From Verrucomicrobiia bacterium (GTDB taxonomy: Bacteria; Verrucomicrobiota; Verrucomicrobiia; Opitutales; Cerasicoccaceae): a DNA stretch of 64,000 nt. The stretch is from NCBI GenBank assembly GCA_030432235.1, contig JAUIHT010000005.1, positions 248,001 to 312,000 on the forward strand, in the 5' to 3' direction. The translations under genes and the position numbers were made by a program. Below the pieces are notes generated by a model, which did no database searches, had not been told where the DNA came from, and saw only the letters and a program-made list of their open reading frames with translations. Position 1 is the stretch's first letter. Each line of letters opens with the position of its first letter. Shown in pieces: positions 1 through 9,503 of the stretch.

Positions 1-1
1 G

Positions 2-985
2 GAAGGCGTCACAGGTGTGGTGGCCGAGCCGGATGCCCTGGTGCTGGCCCGCTCAGTGGTGGAGCTTATGTTCGAGCCAGCCGACCTCTTTGGCACCTAC
101 CGCATCGACGTCACCGCGCGGGATAAGGTAACCGGTGCCATCCGCAAGCGTCAGGTACGGGTACAGCTCGTGCCTTTCGGCACCACCGCAGGATTTGAAT
201 CCATGGAGGAATACCGTCGCTGGTTACCGACCTACTACCTCCAGCCGGACCCGGTACGGGCCTTTCACGCCTATCTGCAATACGCCGATCTGGAAAATCC
301 CGTCACGGGCCAACTGGATTTTTCCCAGATAGCTTTTTTCCTGAATCTATTTAACAAGCACCCCTTCCTCCTGAAGGCACTGGCCGACTCCTATCCGGGA
401 GCGGATCTGCACACGCGACTCAAGGTGCTCTTCATGATGGCGCTGCTCGACTACCGGGACGCGCCCTACCTCGCCACGCTGCCGGAGCCGGAAAAAGCCT
501 ACTTCGAGAACGTCCGGCTGATGTTTCCCCCCGAGCCCTATGAGGAACTGGTCTCACCCCAACAACTCGACATGCTCTGGGCTGAATTTTACGCCGGTGG
601 CCGCTTCAAGCCGATCCGCCAAATCATCGAAGGCCTCTCCCTCGCGCAGTATGATGGCGCTTTGTCCGACCTGGGAGCGGCGGAAGAAAGTGAAACTACC
701 CAGCAGGACCGCCTCAACGCCTACCGGGATGCCTTGCTGCAATCCGTGCGCTGGTCGCTGTTGAACAATTGCCGCCAGCATCCGCTGGTCCGGGCCTATT
801 GCGGTTATCTCTTCCAGGAAGGCAACCTTCCGGAAAATGTTCGCACCGAGTTAGGCGTTATGCTGGCCACCGCTGATTCGACTCCGTCTCGCGTGGGACT
901 GCGGCGTGGTATTCCGGCCCAGGCCATCCCCAATCCCTTCCGTGCCCCGGCTCAAGCCAAGCCAAGGCCGACACCGGCACAATAA
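2..985 (+). CDS. Hypothetical protein, 5' end outside the window
   Basis: The reading frame is open to the left edge, so the gene very probably begins upstream; the first possible in-window start is a GTG at 17 with no clear ribosome site. The visible 320 or so residues look soluble. An N-terminal part rich in beta-type residues includes a stretch about FEPADLFGTYRIDV that could be the end of an extracellular or cargo-like domain. An alpha-helical remainder follows, and the C-terminus is rich in proline and alanine. I recognise no catalytic motif and assign no family. The gene is convergent with the channel gene ending at 987, only one base away. Confidence 0.6.
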   Translation, partial: EGVTGVVAEPDALVLARSVVELMFEPADLFGTYRIDVTARDKVTGAIRKRQVRVQLVPFGTTAGFESMEEYRRWLPTYYLQPDPVRAFHAYLQYADLENPVTGQLDFSQIAFFLNLFNKHPFLLKALADSYPGADLHTRLKVLFMMALLDYRDAPYLATLPEPEKAYFENVRLMFPPEPYEELVSPQQLDMLWAEFYAGGRFKPIRQIIEGLSLAQYDGALSDLGAAEESETTQQDRLNAYRDALLQSVRWSLLNNCRQHPLVRAYCGYLFQEGNLPENVRTELGVMLATADSTPSRVGLRRGIPAQAIPNPFRAPAQAKPRPTPAQ

Positions 986-986
986 A

Positions 987-2084
987 CTATCGGTTCTGGC
1001 CCACGTATTTTTGCAGAATGGCCTCCCAGCCGGGCGACTGAATGAACTCCAAAAGGGCCAGGTCGATATCCCGGCCATGGGAGCTGTTCAACGGATAGGC
1101 CAACGCCAGATAACCGGGGTCGAAACTGTGCGCCAGAACATCGATGTTCCCCGGAAAACTCTTGGCCGCTCGGTAGACCAGAATGGGATGGTCATTGACG
1201 AACGCCTGGATTTTGCCCTGCTTGACCGCATCCAGGCCATCATTAACGGACTTGAAGGTCGTTGGGTGAATGCCCTTGGATTCCAAATAGTCCTCAGCCG
1301 AAGATTCATTCAGCGCGCCCACCGTCACGTTCGGTAAATCCTGAGGACCGCGAACAGTCGGCTCGAGCTGGCCGACGGTCAAAGCCGTGGCAATGGCGCC
1401 GGTGAAGCCTGAAATGATGATAACCGAGGTAAACATCCAAATAAGGCCGATGACGCGCCCACCGACGGAGCGTGGCGCGATGTCACCATAGCCCACCGTG
1501 GTCATGGTGACGGCGGACCACCAGAAGCCGTTGCCGAGGCCGTGGTGCGTTTTGCCGCCAAACTGCTCGGCATTGTGACTGCGCTCAAAGAGCCAGATGA
1601 GTACACCGGTGATAAACAGCACGGCTACGAGGGCCAGTAAAGCCTTCAGAAAGGTCCAGGTAAACAAGCGCCTGGCCAGAGTCGTCCAGATGTCGGGCTT
1701 CTCATAGGTGGTGGCGATGCCTAGGCCCGAGCCGTAGTAGGTCGGGCTGAAACCCATGGTTTCGGCCCGTTCGGCGGTAACAGTCAAAGCGCTGGCGGCC
1801 ACATCCACCTCACCGTTGCCTACGGCGTCCAGAAGACCGGCCAGGTCGTACTCCTTTATTTCAAAATCGACGCCCATTTCGTGGGCCATGCCCCGCCACA
1901 TCTCAATGGTGATACCTGTCCAGTTGCCGGCTTCGTCTTTGAAGGCAAAGGGCGGCGCCTCCTTAGTGCCGACGACTAGTTTTTTTCCAGCCTCTGATGG
2001 CTTGGCCGCGGTGGTGTCAATCTGCTGCCCGATGACCGGCAGCGATAGCAGAGCCATGAACAAAAAAAGTACAGTGTGTCGCAT
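987..2084 (-). CDS. GluR0-like ligand-gated potassium channel (substrate-binding domain with inserted pore)
   Basis: A 365-residue protein with a signal peptide (residues 1-20). The first lobe of a family 3 solute-binding domain (about 35-130) is followed by a membrane helix (about 147-166), a pore loop with TVGYGD (196-201), a second helix (about 211-234) and the second binding lobe to the end. TVGYGD is the potassium-channel selectivity filter. This split-lobe layout is that of prokaryotic ionotropic glutamate receptors such as GluR0, in which ligand binding outside the membrane opens a potassium pore. The ligand, probably an amino acid, cannot be read from sequence. The gene stands alone, with UDP-glucuronate decarboxylase upstream on the same strand 62 bp away. 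The alternative of a plain ABC-transporter binding protein is ruled out by the pore. Confidence 0.88.
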   Translation of the reverse strand: MRHTVLFLFMALLSLPVIGQQIDTTAAKPSEAGKKLVVGTKEAPPFAFKDEAGNWTGITIEMWRGMAHEMGVDFEIKEYDLAGLLDAVGNGEVDVAASALTVTAERAETMGFSPTYYGSGLGIATTYEKPDIWTTLARRLFTWTFLKALLALVAVLFITGVLIWLFERSHNAEQFGGKTHHGLGNGFWWSAVTMTTVGYGDIAPRSVGGRVIGLIWMFTSVIIISGFTGAIATALTVGQLEPTVRGPQDLPNVTVGALNESSAEDYLESKGIHPTTFKSVNDGLDAVKQGKIQAFVNDHPILVYRAAKSFPGNIDVLAHSFDPGYLALAYPLNSSHGRDIDLALLEFIQSPGWEAILQKYVGQNR

Positions 2085-2146
2085 AACGGCACTGTGAGAG
2101 ATGCTGCCACGATTGCAACCCCGCAGGTAATTCAGGTTCAGACCTA

Positions 2147-3073
2147 CTAGACGATCTTTTCGAAGAACGAGATCGTGCGCTTCAGACCTTCTTCGAGCTT
2201 TATCTGCGGTTCCCAGCCGAGCTTTTCCTTGGCCAGGGCAATGTCCGGCCGGCGCTGTTTCGGGTCGTCACTCGGCAGGTCCTGGAAGATCAGCTTGCTC
2301 TTACTGCCGGTAATTTCGATGACCTTCTCGGCCAGCTCAAGCATGGTGAATTCGCCGGGATTACCGATATTCACCGGGCCGGTCAGCCCTTCGGTGTTCA
2401 TCAGGCGCATCATGCCCTCAATGAGGTCGTCCACGTAGCAGAAGGAGCGCGTCTGTTTACCGTCACCGTAGATGGTGATGTCGTCACCGCGCAAGGCCTG
2501 ACAGATGAAGTTGGAAACCACACGGCCGTCAATGGGGTCCATGCGGGGCCCGTAGGTGTTGAAAATACGCATGACGCGGATATCGACACGGTTCTGGCGG
2601 TGGTAATCGAAGAAAAGCGTTTCGGCGCAGCGCTTACCCTCATCGTAGCAGGAGCGGATGCCGATGGGGTTGACGTTGCCCCAGTAGGACTCCGGCTGCG
2701 GATGCAGTGCCGGGTCACCGTAAATCTCGGACGTGGAAGCCTGCAGAACGCGCGCGCCGACGCGCTTGGCCAGCCCAAGGCAGTTGATCGCACCCATCAC
2801 GGAGGTCTTGATCGTCTTGATGGGGTTGTGCTGGTAGTGCACGGGCGATGCCGGACAGGCCAGATTATAAATCTGGTCGACCTCCACCTTGAAGGAGTCG
2901 ACTACGTCATGCCGGATAAACTCAAAGCGGGCATTGTCCAGCAGCGGGCTGATATTGTGCTTCCGTCCGGTGAACAGGTTATCCATGCAGATAACCTCAT
3001 GGTTTTCACCAAGAAGCCGTTCACATAGATGGCTCCCGAGGAAGCCGGCGCCGCCGGTAACAAGTATTCGCAT
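2147..3073 (-). CDS. uxs: UDP-glucuronate decarboxylase (UDP-xylose synthase)
   Basis: A 308-residue extended short-chain dehydrogenase with the NAD-binding GGAGFLGSH at residues 7-15, an STSEIYGDP segment and the YxxxK pair in SCYDEGKR. The [10 protein letters not shown] and [20 protein letters not shown]-type segments are typical of bacterial UXS. The enzyme oxidises and decarboxylates UDP-glucuronate to UDP-xylose in the cytosol, supplying pentose for surface polysaccharide. Its length matches bacterial UXS (about 310) and lacks the membrane anchor of animal forms. A related dTDP-glucose dehydratase is less likely because the active-site context is of UXS type. The neighbours do not form an obvious glycan operon. 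Confidence 0.88.
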   Translation of the reverse strand: MRILVTGGAGFLGSHLCERLLGENHEVICMDNLFTGRKHNISPLLDNARFEFIRHDVVDSFKVEVDQIYNLACPASPVHYQHNPIKTIKTSVMGAINCLGLAKRVGARVLQASTSEIYGDPALHPQPESYWGNVNPIGIRSCYDEGKRCAETLFFDYHRQNRVDIRVMRIFNTYGPRMDPIDGRVVSNFICQALRGDDITIYGDGKQTRSFCYVDDLIEGMMRLMNTEGLTGPVNIGNPGEFTMLELAEKVIEITGSKSKLIFQDLPSDDPKQRRPDIALAKEKLGWEPQIKLEEGLKRTISFFEKIV

Positions 3074-3295
3074 TTCAGGATGTGATTAACAGGAACGTAG
3101 TTGCCGCATTTAAGCGATTCTGAGAGAGGGCGAGACTGCCAATCAGCGGCATTACTGCAAGCCCGTTTTCAGCGAATGCCCAGCCTATCAGGAATTAGGA
3201 CGGTGAAAATCGGGGGTTGCCGGAATAAATGAAGCACTTCAGGCTCTCACTACATCGTCCCTGACCGAAGGCAGGGCAAAAAACTGTCATTCGTT

Positions 3296-6200
3296 ATGAA
3301 CTCTCCCATCGTACTCATTATTGCCTGCCTATCACTCCTCGCCAGCCTCAGCAGCTCATTGTTGGCCCAAGAATCATCGCCCCTCCCCTACAAAGAATAT
3401 TCGCGCTACGGCGACTTCAAGAGCGCCCAACTACGCTCCACCACCACACACGGCTACGGGCTCTACATCGCCGAAATGCAGATGTCGCCCAGCCGGAGTG
3501 TCTCGACTTTCTGGCTGTATGCCAACAGCCCCTCGGCCAACTACATGCAGGACGTCGCCCAGCTCTGGCGCTGGAACGAGATCGACTTCGAGTTCGTGCC
3601 CTACACCGAGTCCACCCAGGCCGAGTATATCACCTTCGACTGGAATAACGGCGATATTCAGGACATCACCCAGTACGGCGCTTCGCGCGAGTTGAGCTCC
3701 GTACTTATCCGCACGCCCAACACTAACAAGTCGCAGTACTCGATGTGGGTGGAGAGCCTCATCCGTACGGACGAGGTAGTGGCCGAGCAAACGCTCAACA
3801 CTTATGCCGCGGCCAACGCCATCTCCGGCGGGGTAGACCTGTCGGGTACCTTCACTATCGTAGTCGGAGACGGCACAAGTGCGCAGACCTTCGGGCCTTT
3901 CGCGCCGAATGTCTCCGCCAGCGACATGCAGACAGAGCTCAACAGCAACGGTTTCCTCTCTGCCGTTCTGGGAACGACCACCACCGGCACGGTTAAGGTC
4001 ACCACGCCCGGCACAGTCGGCACCGCCAACAAGTACCAAATTAATACCGGCGATACCACCGTCGTCCTGACCGAGTCCGGGGTCTTCGGCCAACTGGCCA
4101 ACGGCGATCTCATTTTCCAGCAGCCCACCTCTTCCACACCCAAATACCTGGGCAGCGGCGTAACCGTTACCCATGTCAACAAGACCACCCAGGTGGTCAC
4201 CTTGAGCGAAAACTTCGACAAAACAGGCACCATCCGGCTGGATTTCACCCCACCCGAGGGAAGCTCGGATCCGGTGCTCAACATCCCCGGCTTGAGCGTC
4301 ACCGAAGGCACCAAGACTGTGAATGTCGGTGCGGACGCCAACAGCGTCGCGAAGAACTCCACCGTTACACAATTCCCCGCCGCACAGATATTTCCCGACA
4401 ACACCACCGTCACCAACATCGACGTGGCTACCAACGGCCAGAGCGCCACCATCACCTTCTCCCAGGCAGCTGTGGCGGATGGGGACACCCAACTGGGCTT
4501 CCTGCCGGCCAGCACTTGGAACATCGACCTGCCAAGCGGCACCACCATCACGCCGGCCGACATGCCGAATATCACGCTTAACCTCACCGGGCTGAGTTCT
4601 GGCACCACCGGCGTCCCTGCCCTGGGCATCGTCACCCCCAGCCCGGCCAGCAGCACGACGCAGTTCATCGTGAAGGTCTTCGAGAGCGGGCTTGCTCCCA
4701 CGGGCACGCAAACCTGGCTGGAGCTCCTCGCCGCCAATACCGGTGCAGATAAGATTTTCCCTGATGCCACCACCTGGACTTACCCGCAGACGACCTTGGG
4801 CAATTTCCCGTATCAAGGCTCCGATCTGGATATGACCAAGATGGGTAGCGTAAACTTCTGGCGCATGCCCGTGGGCGACGAGTCCGTCACGCTGGACTTT
4901 ACGGCGGAAGGCTACGGCACTTTCAACCGCACCGGCATCTACCGCGGTGCGCTGGCCGGGGCCACCAACCCGGATTTCTTCAACTCCGAGCCTCTCAACA
5001 ACGAGGCCTTCTACTGGGACTATAACGGCGACTACGATCCTTATACCGATGTGTACACCTACGTCATCGCCTGGACGCCCACCCGCATGGCCCAATATAT
5101 CCTGCCCAAGCTCGACCACAGCGGTGGTCTGCCGGAAATTTCCCTGTCAGATCTAACTCCCGTAGTCGAGTACAAGCTCGACGACTACGGCTCTCTGGCG
5201 CAGACTGGCCCGGACGGCACACCCGGCTCCACCAGTGTTGATGGCGGCCAGGTGCCCTTCGCCTACACCCAGTTGGCTGAGCAGATCGGCAAAGTCTCCA
5301 TCAATGTGGCCAACTACGTCGGCTACAGCCAGGCCAGTGGCGGCTTCAATGGACAGGTCAACGTCGACAGCACACCGCTGACGGCGGGCAGCAGTCAGAT
5401 CACGGGCGTGAACAGCGACAGCGGCCAGGTGGCTGCTACCAAGGCCAGCGAGTTGGCCCTGCTGACCGACTTCCACATCACGCCGCAAGCGAACATGTAC
5501 CTGACCTCGGACAACACCACCCTGGTCCCGGCGGCAACCTTCATCGAGGAGGTTTGGAAAAACGCCTACCTGGTCACGCTGAGCAGCCCCACCACCGGCT
5601 CCGGCACCAGCACGGTGACCTTCTCCAACGAAACCAGCACCTTTAACGCCACCGGCATCTTCAACGTCAGTACCTACACGATTATCGTGACCGGCGTCCC
5701 CTCCGGCGACACCATTACCGATGGCATGAGCATCACCGCGGCGACCAGCGGGCTGCTCTCCAGCGGTACGACCGTCAGCGCGGTCAGCGCCAAGGGCGAT
5801 GTCGTCGACCTCAATCAGGCACCCTCCGGCACCGGTACGGCCGCCGCCTACCTCTTCAAGCTCGTGGCTCCCACCGGAACCACCGACAAAGTCTCCTGGC
5901 TGCCGCAGGCAGGGCAAGATGTCAGCGGCACGGGCATCCCCGCCGGCACGACCATCAAGAGTGTTTCCACCAACGGCACCGTCATCACCCTTGACCTGCC
6001 CCCCAACACGGTGACTACGGCGGGCGACGGCACCATCGCGTTGATCACCAGCCCGGCCACACCCGGCTGGTCCGGACGCCAGCCCGACAGCGATATGGCT
6101 GACAGCGCCGCCTATGTGCGCAGCGTGGGCTTCTTTGAGTGGACCGGTAGCGGTGATGGTTCCAAGGCCAGCGACTTCAAAATCGAAGCTCCCTCCACCA

Positions 6201-7261
6201 GCAATGACAACATGTGGGTCGATTTCTCGGACACCAGCACCTGGTCGCAGGACAGCACCTCCCCCAACTACTGGAAGCCGATGCTGAGCAAATACTTCAA
6301 CCTCGGCTACACCAACAACTTCACCAATTTGGGCGCGCAGACCGGCATGAGCCTGCAATACCCCAATATCAGCCCGGACAACGTCGCGCTGACCAACCTC
6401 AGCGGCGCGGGCTCCATGCAGGTACTCGCCCTCTATGTCGGCGCCAACGACCTCACCCTCAACGAAGCCGGGAAGGACTGGAAGACGCCGCCCACGCTCA
6501 ACTTCTACCAAGTGTCAACCCAGTCCCCCAGTGGTGACCCCATCACATCCACCAACCCGCTCATCCGCGTGGAGGTCTATCAAGAAAACAACCGCGACCT
6601 GTACTGGACGGCCAACTCCGCCGTACTGGACACGACCAATATCTACGCGCCGCCAGTGGGCCAAAGCGTGAATGTCGTGGTGAAGTCCTGGGAGCTGAGC
6701 GACGGCACGGTGACCTACGGCGCGAGCCTGCCCGCCCATACCTACGAGGCCAAGCTCACTCTCAAAAATGACACGACCAAGGGCCTGACCTACACCATCA
6801 CCAGCGACCCGAACAAGATCATCTCTACCGCCCCCGGGCGCATCATCAACGTCCAGAAGGGCACGCCCAAGGGCAAGGGCCTGGGCTTTGTCTCGCTGCA
6901 GTTCGGCTTCAGCCCGATATCCCTCCCTAGTAATGCCCCGCGTGATGAGCATCCGAAGGGCAAGGGCTCACTGCGCAGCACCCCGTCGGACTACTGGTAC
7001 TTCAGTGAGACCTACGGTTATGTATGGGTGGGCGCCCTGCCCTGGGTTTACTCGCTCGACTTCGAGGGTTGGTACTTCCCCTACCTCTATGACGACGCCG
7101 ATGGCAACGTTTGGATTTACGTTCCCAACCTGGGCTGGTTCTGGGGCAATGCCTACCCCTTCGTCTACGGCCTCAACGACGACGGCTGGTTCTACATCGA
7201 CCCCAGCGCCTACTATTACGATGTCGATACGGGCGAATGGCGCTCCCTCAAGAACAACTAA
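3296..7261 (+). CDS. Large secreted protein with interrupted GH16-like glycosidase fold and C-terminal aromatic repeats
   Basis: A 1321-residue protein with a signal peptide (residues 1-24, ending LLAQ). Residues 53-125 look like the first half of a GH16 laminarinase/lichenase: GYGLYIAEMQ, then STFWLY, then NEIDFEF with the E-x-D-x-E catalytic motif (E95, D97, E99). The expected next GH16 strand, with a YTYVIAWTP segment, appears only at about 587-595, and the final strand-like VRSVGFFEW at about 940. Between these lie two Thr/Ser/Gly-rich beta regions (about 165-500 and 690-925) resembling adhesin or Ig-like filler. Residues 1230-1321 carry W/Y/F-rich repeats (for example GYVWVGALPW and GWFWGNAYPF), probably a surface-attachment module. 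The likely role is cell-surface beta-glucan or galactan binding or hydrolysis; activity is uncertain because the fold is interrupted. The start is an ATG directly before the signal peptide. Confidence 0.75.
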   Translation: MNSPIVLIIACLSLLASLSSSLLAQESSPLPYKEYSRYGDFKSAQLRSTTTHGYGLYIAEMQMSPSRSVSTFWLYANSPSANYMQDVAQLWRWNEIDFEFVPYTESTQAEYITFDWNNGDIQDITQYGASRELSSVLIRTPNTNKSQYSMWVESLIRTDEVVAEQTLNTYAAANAISGGVDLSGTFTIVVGDGTSAQTFGPFAPNVSASDMQTELNSNGFLSAVLGTTTTGTVKVTTPGTVGTANKYQINTGDTTVVLTESGVFGQLANGDLIFQQPTSSTPKYLGSGVTVTHVNKTTQVVTLSENFDKTGTIRLDFTPPEGSSDPVLNIPGLSVTEGTKTVNVGADANSVAKNSTVTQFPAAQIFPDNTTVTNIDVATNGQSATITFSQAAVADGDTQLGFLPASTWNIDLPSGTTITPADMPNITLNLTGLSSGTTGVPALGIVTPSPASSTTQFIVKVFESGLAPTGTQTWLELLAANTGADKIFPDATTWTYPQTTLGNFPYQGSDLDMTKMGSVNFWRMPVGDESVTLDFTAEGYGTFNRTGIYRGALAGATNPDFFNSEPLNNEAFYWDYNGDYDPYTDVYTYVIAWTPTRMAQYILPKLDHSGGLPEISLSDLTPVVEYKLDDYGSLAQTGPDGTPGSTSVDGGQVPFAYTQLAEQIGKVSINVANYVGYSQASGGFNGQVNVDSTPLTAGSSQITGVNSDSGQVAATKASELALLTDFHITPQANMYLTSDNTTLVPAATFIEEVWKNAYLVTLSSPTTGSGTSTVTFSNETSTFNATGIFNVSTYTIIVTGVPSGDTITDGMSITAATSGLLSSGTTVSAVSAKGDVVDLNQAPSGTGTAAAYLFKLVAPTGTTDKVSWLPQAGQDVSGTGIPAGTTIKSVSTNGTVITLDLPPNTVTTAGDGTIALITSPATPGWSGRQPDSDMADSAAYVRSVGFFEWTGSGDGSKASDFKIEAPSTSNDNMWVDFSDTSTWSQDSTSPNYWKPMLSKYFNLGYTNNFTNLGAQTGMSLQYPNISPDNVALTNLSGAGSMQVLALYVGANDLTLNEAGKDWKTPPTLNFYQVSTQSPSGDPITSTNPLIRVEVYQENNRDLYWTANSAVLDTTNIYAPPVGQSVNVVVKSWELSDGTVTYGASLPAHTYEAKLTLKNDTTKGLTYTITSDPNKIISTAPGRIINVQKGTPKGKGLGFVSLQFGFSPISLPSNAPRDEHPKGKGSLRSTPSDYWYFSETYGYVWVGALPWVYSLDFEGWYFPYLYDDADGNVWIYVPNLGWFWGNAYPFVYGLNDDGWFYIDPSAYYYDVDTGEWRSLKNN

Positions 7262-7390
7262 ACCCCCGGGACCTCCTTTAGCTTCATTTACAATGACGAC
7301 CTGGAAACCTGGTTCTACACCACAGCTCAAGCTTCGACTATTATATCGCCGAAGGCCTGTGCTCTACCGGGGTGATTCCTAGTCCGTTTT
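7262..7390 (+). pseudogene. Degraded continuation of the aromatic-repeat C-terminus
   Basis: Directly after the TAA of the large secreted protein the same frame reads on for 37 codons to a TGA. It includes FIYNDDLETWFYTT, which has the aromatic/acidic pattern of the preceding repeats. A second frame then gives SSFDYYIAEG, as though the last repeat had acquired a stop and a frameshift. It is best read as a vestige of a longer C-terminus. No independent start is visible. Confidence 0.4.
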
Positions 7391-7413
7391 AAACTCTGCT
7401 ATACCTACTAAGT

Positions 7414-7450
7414 CCCCGCGCGAAGTCTATCTTCGCCGGGGGCTTTTGTT
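7414..7450 (+). terminator. Rho-independent terminator
   Basis: The strong stem CCCCGCGCGAAG/CTTCGCCGGGG with a five-base loop is followed by GCTTTTGTTT. It closes the transcript of the large secreted protein. The rest of the gap between 7262 and 7585, about 320 bp, holds the repeat remnant described above and an unremarkable leader for the next gene. Confidence 0.75.
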
Positions 7451-7585
7451 TGGGCGACACGACGGACCTCACCCACACTCCCGACAGGCGGCAAATCCGC
7501 GAGCGGAAATGAAAACAAACGTAAAAAGGCATAAAAGCGTTGCGGGGGGCGAGTGTGACGTTCATGTTTCGCGGTTTCTTCGAGC

Positions 7586-9499
7586 ATGAGCGACCCGATC
7601 AAGCACGAGTGTGGAGTGGCCCTGGTACGGCTGCGCAAGCCGCTGGACTACTACTTCGAGAAATACGACAATGTGCTCTGGGGCTTCCAAAAGCTCTTCC
7701 TGCTGATGGAAAAGCAGCACAACCGCGGTCAGGACGGCGCGGGCATCGGAGCGGTCAAACTGGGCATGCCTCCGGGCGATGCTTTCATGTTCCGCGAACG
7801 TGACAACGGCCGCAATCCCATCAGTACCGTCGTGCGCAAGCAGATGAAGCTCTACAACGAGCTATTGCGCAACGGCACCATCCACCCGGAGTTCCCCGCC
7901 ACGGTCAAGGATAGCTGGCCCTTCGCGGCCGAGGTGCTCCTGGGGCACCTGCGTTACGGCACCAGCGGCGGCTACACCAAGAGCGCCTGCCAGCCCTACT
8001 TCCGCCGCAGCCCCTGGCCCACCCGCAACCTCATGCTCGCGGGCAATTTTAACATCACCAACGTCGACGACCTCAACCAGCGCCTCATCCAGCGCGGAGC
8101 CCATCCCATCTTCGACACCGACACGCAGACCGTCCTCGAGGAAATCGGCTATCACCTCGACGAGGCCCACACCGACGTCTACCACGAGCTGCGAGACGCC
8201 GGCACGCCCAGCGATCAGATTTCGCCTCTCATCTGCCAGCGGCTCGACGTCGGGCAGGTGCTCAGCGAGGCGGCCGAGTTTTGGGACGGTGGCTACACCC
8301 TCGCCGGCATGATTGGCAGCGGTGACGCCTTCGTCCTGCGCGACCCCAACGGTATCCGCCCGGCCTGGTATTACGTGGACGATGAGGTCGTGGCCTGCGC
8401 CTCGGAACGCGTCGCCCTCATGACCATTTTCGACCGTGAGGCCGAGGATATCCAGGAGGTGCTGCCCGGTCACGCACTTGTCATCAAGGCCGACGGCACA
8501 TACTCCCTGCGGGAAGTTACCAAGCCACGCCAGCCGCTCTACTGTTCCTTCGAGCGCATCTATTTCTCCCGCGGCAACGACCCGGACATCTATCAGGAGC
8601 GCAAGGCTCTCGGCGCCGCGCTGGCTCCGCAAATCCGCCAGGCCATCGGCGACGACCTCGCCCACGCCGTCTTCAGCTACATCCCCAACACCGCCGAGAC
8701 CGCCTACTACGGCCTAAGCGAGGAGATTGGCCGCAGCCAGCGACATATCGTCAGCAAAGCCATCATTGAGGCACACGAGTCCGGCACACTTTCCAGGCAA
8801 CTCGTCGAGGACCTGCTCAACAATAACTGGCCTCGCCGTGAAAAAATCGCCCACAAGGACATCAAGCTGCGCACCTTCATCAGCCAGGAAAGCAGCCGCG
8901 TGCAGCTGGCCAGCCATGTTTACGACATCACTTACGACGTCGTCGGGCCCAAGGATGCGCTGGTCTGCGTCGACGACTCCATCGTGCGCGGCACCACCCT
9001 GAAGCAGTCCATCCTGCGCATCCTCAGCCGCACCAACCCGCGCAAGATCGTCATCGCCTCCACCGCACCGCAGATTCGCTACCCCGACTGCTACGGCATC
9101 GACATGTCTGAAATGGGCAAATTCATCGCCTTCCAGGCCGCCGTATCGCTGCTCAAGGAAAGTGGCGGCGGCGATCTGATCAAGGAGGTCTACGCCGATT
9201 GTGTGGCACAGCAGGAGAAGGCGCCCGAAGAGCAGGTCAACCACGTCAAGCGCATCTACGACGAGTTTACTGATGTGGACATTTCAGCCCGCATCGCCCA
9301 GTTGGTTTTTCCCAAGAGCGAAGATTGGGGAGGCGAAGTCGAAATCATCTACCAGACCATCGAAAACCTGCATAAGGCCCTGCCGCATCATCGCGGGGAC
9401 TGGTACTTCACCGGCGACTACCCCACCCCCGGCGGCTTCTCCGTGCTCAACCGCGCCTTCATGCGCTACTACGAAAATCGCCAGGGAAGAAGCTACTGA
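7586..9499 (+). CDS. purF: Amidophosphoribosyltransferase-like protein, long form
   Basis: A 637-residue class II glutamine amidotransferase fused to a phosphoribosyltransferase domain. HECGVAL at the N-terminus puts the predicted nucleophile at Cys9, behind an eight-residue propeptide that must be removed. The PRPP-binding loop VDDSIVRGTT lies near residue 462. PurF makes 5-phosphoribosylamine from PRPP and glutamine, the first step of purine synthesis. The protein is about 130-160 residues longer than ordinary PurF, with extra sequence around residues 60-130 and at the C-terminus. It therefore belongs to a long subfamily whose exact role is less certain, and it may coexist with a standard PurF elsewhere. 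No cysteine pattern for an iron-sulfur cluster is visible. Confidence 0.8.
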   Translation: MSDPIKHECGVALVRLRKPLDYYFEKYDNVLWGFQKLFLLMEKQHNRGQDGAGIGAVKLGMPPGDAFMFRERDNGRNPISTVVRKQMKLYNELLRNGTIHPEFPATVKDSWPFAAEVLLGHLRYGTSGGYTKSACQPYFRRSPWPTRNLMLAGNFNITNVDDLNQRLIQRGAHPIFDTDTQTVLEEIGYHLDEAHTDVYHELRDAGTPSDQISPLICQRLDVGQVLSEAAEFWDGGYTLAGMIGSGDAFVLRDPNGIRPAWYYVDDEVVACASERVALMTIFDREAEDIQEVLPGHALVIKADGTYSLREVTKPRQPLYCSFERIYFSRGNDPDIYQERKALGAALAPQIRQAIGDDLAHAVFSYIPNTAETAYYGLSEEIGRSQRHIVSKAIIEAHESGTLSRQLVEDLLNNNWPRREKIAHKDIKLRTFISQESSRVQLASHVYDITYDVVGPKDALVCVDDSIVRGTTLKQSILRILSRTNPRKIVIASTAPQIRYPDCYGIDMSEMGKFIAFQAAVSLLKESGGGDLIKEVYADCVAQQEKAPEEQVNHVKRIYDEFTDVDISARIAQLVFPKSEDWGGEVEIIYQTIENLHKALPHHRGDWYFTGDYPTPGGFSVLNRAFMRYYENRQGRSY

Positions 9500-9503
9500 G
9501 GCT

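Noticed and set aside
3431-6511. Two long minus-strand frames opposite the large secreted protein
   Set aside because: Same cause: composition shadow. The plus-strand frame has a signal peptide and GH16-like motifs.
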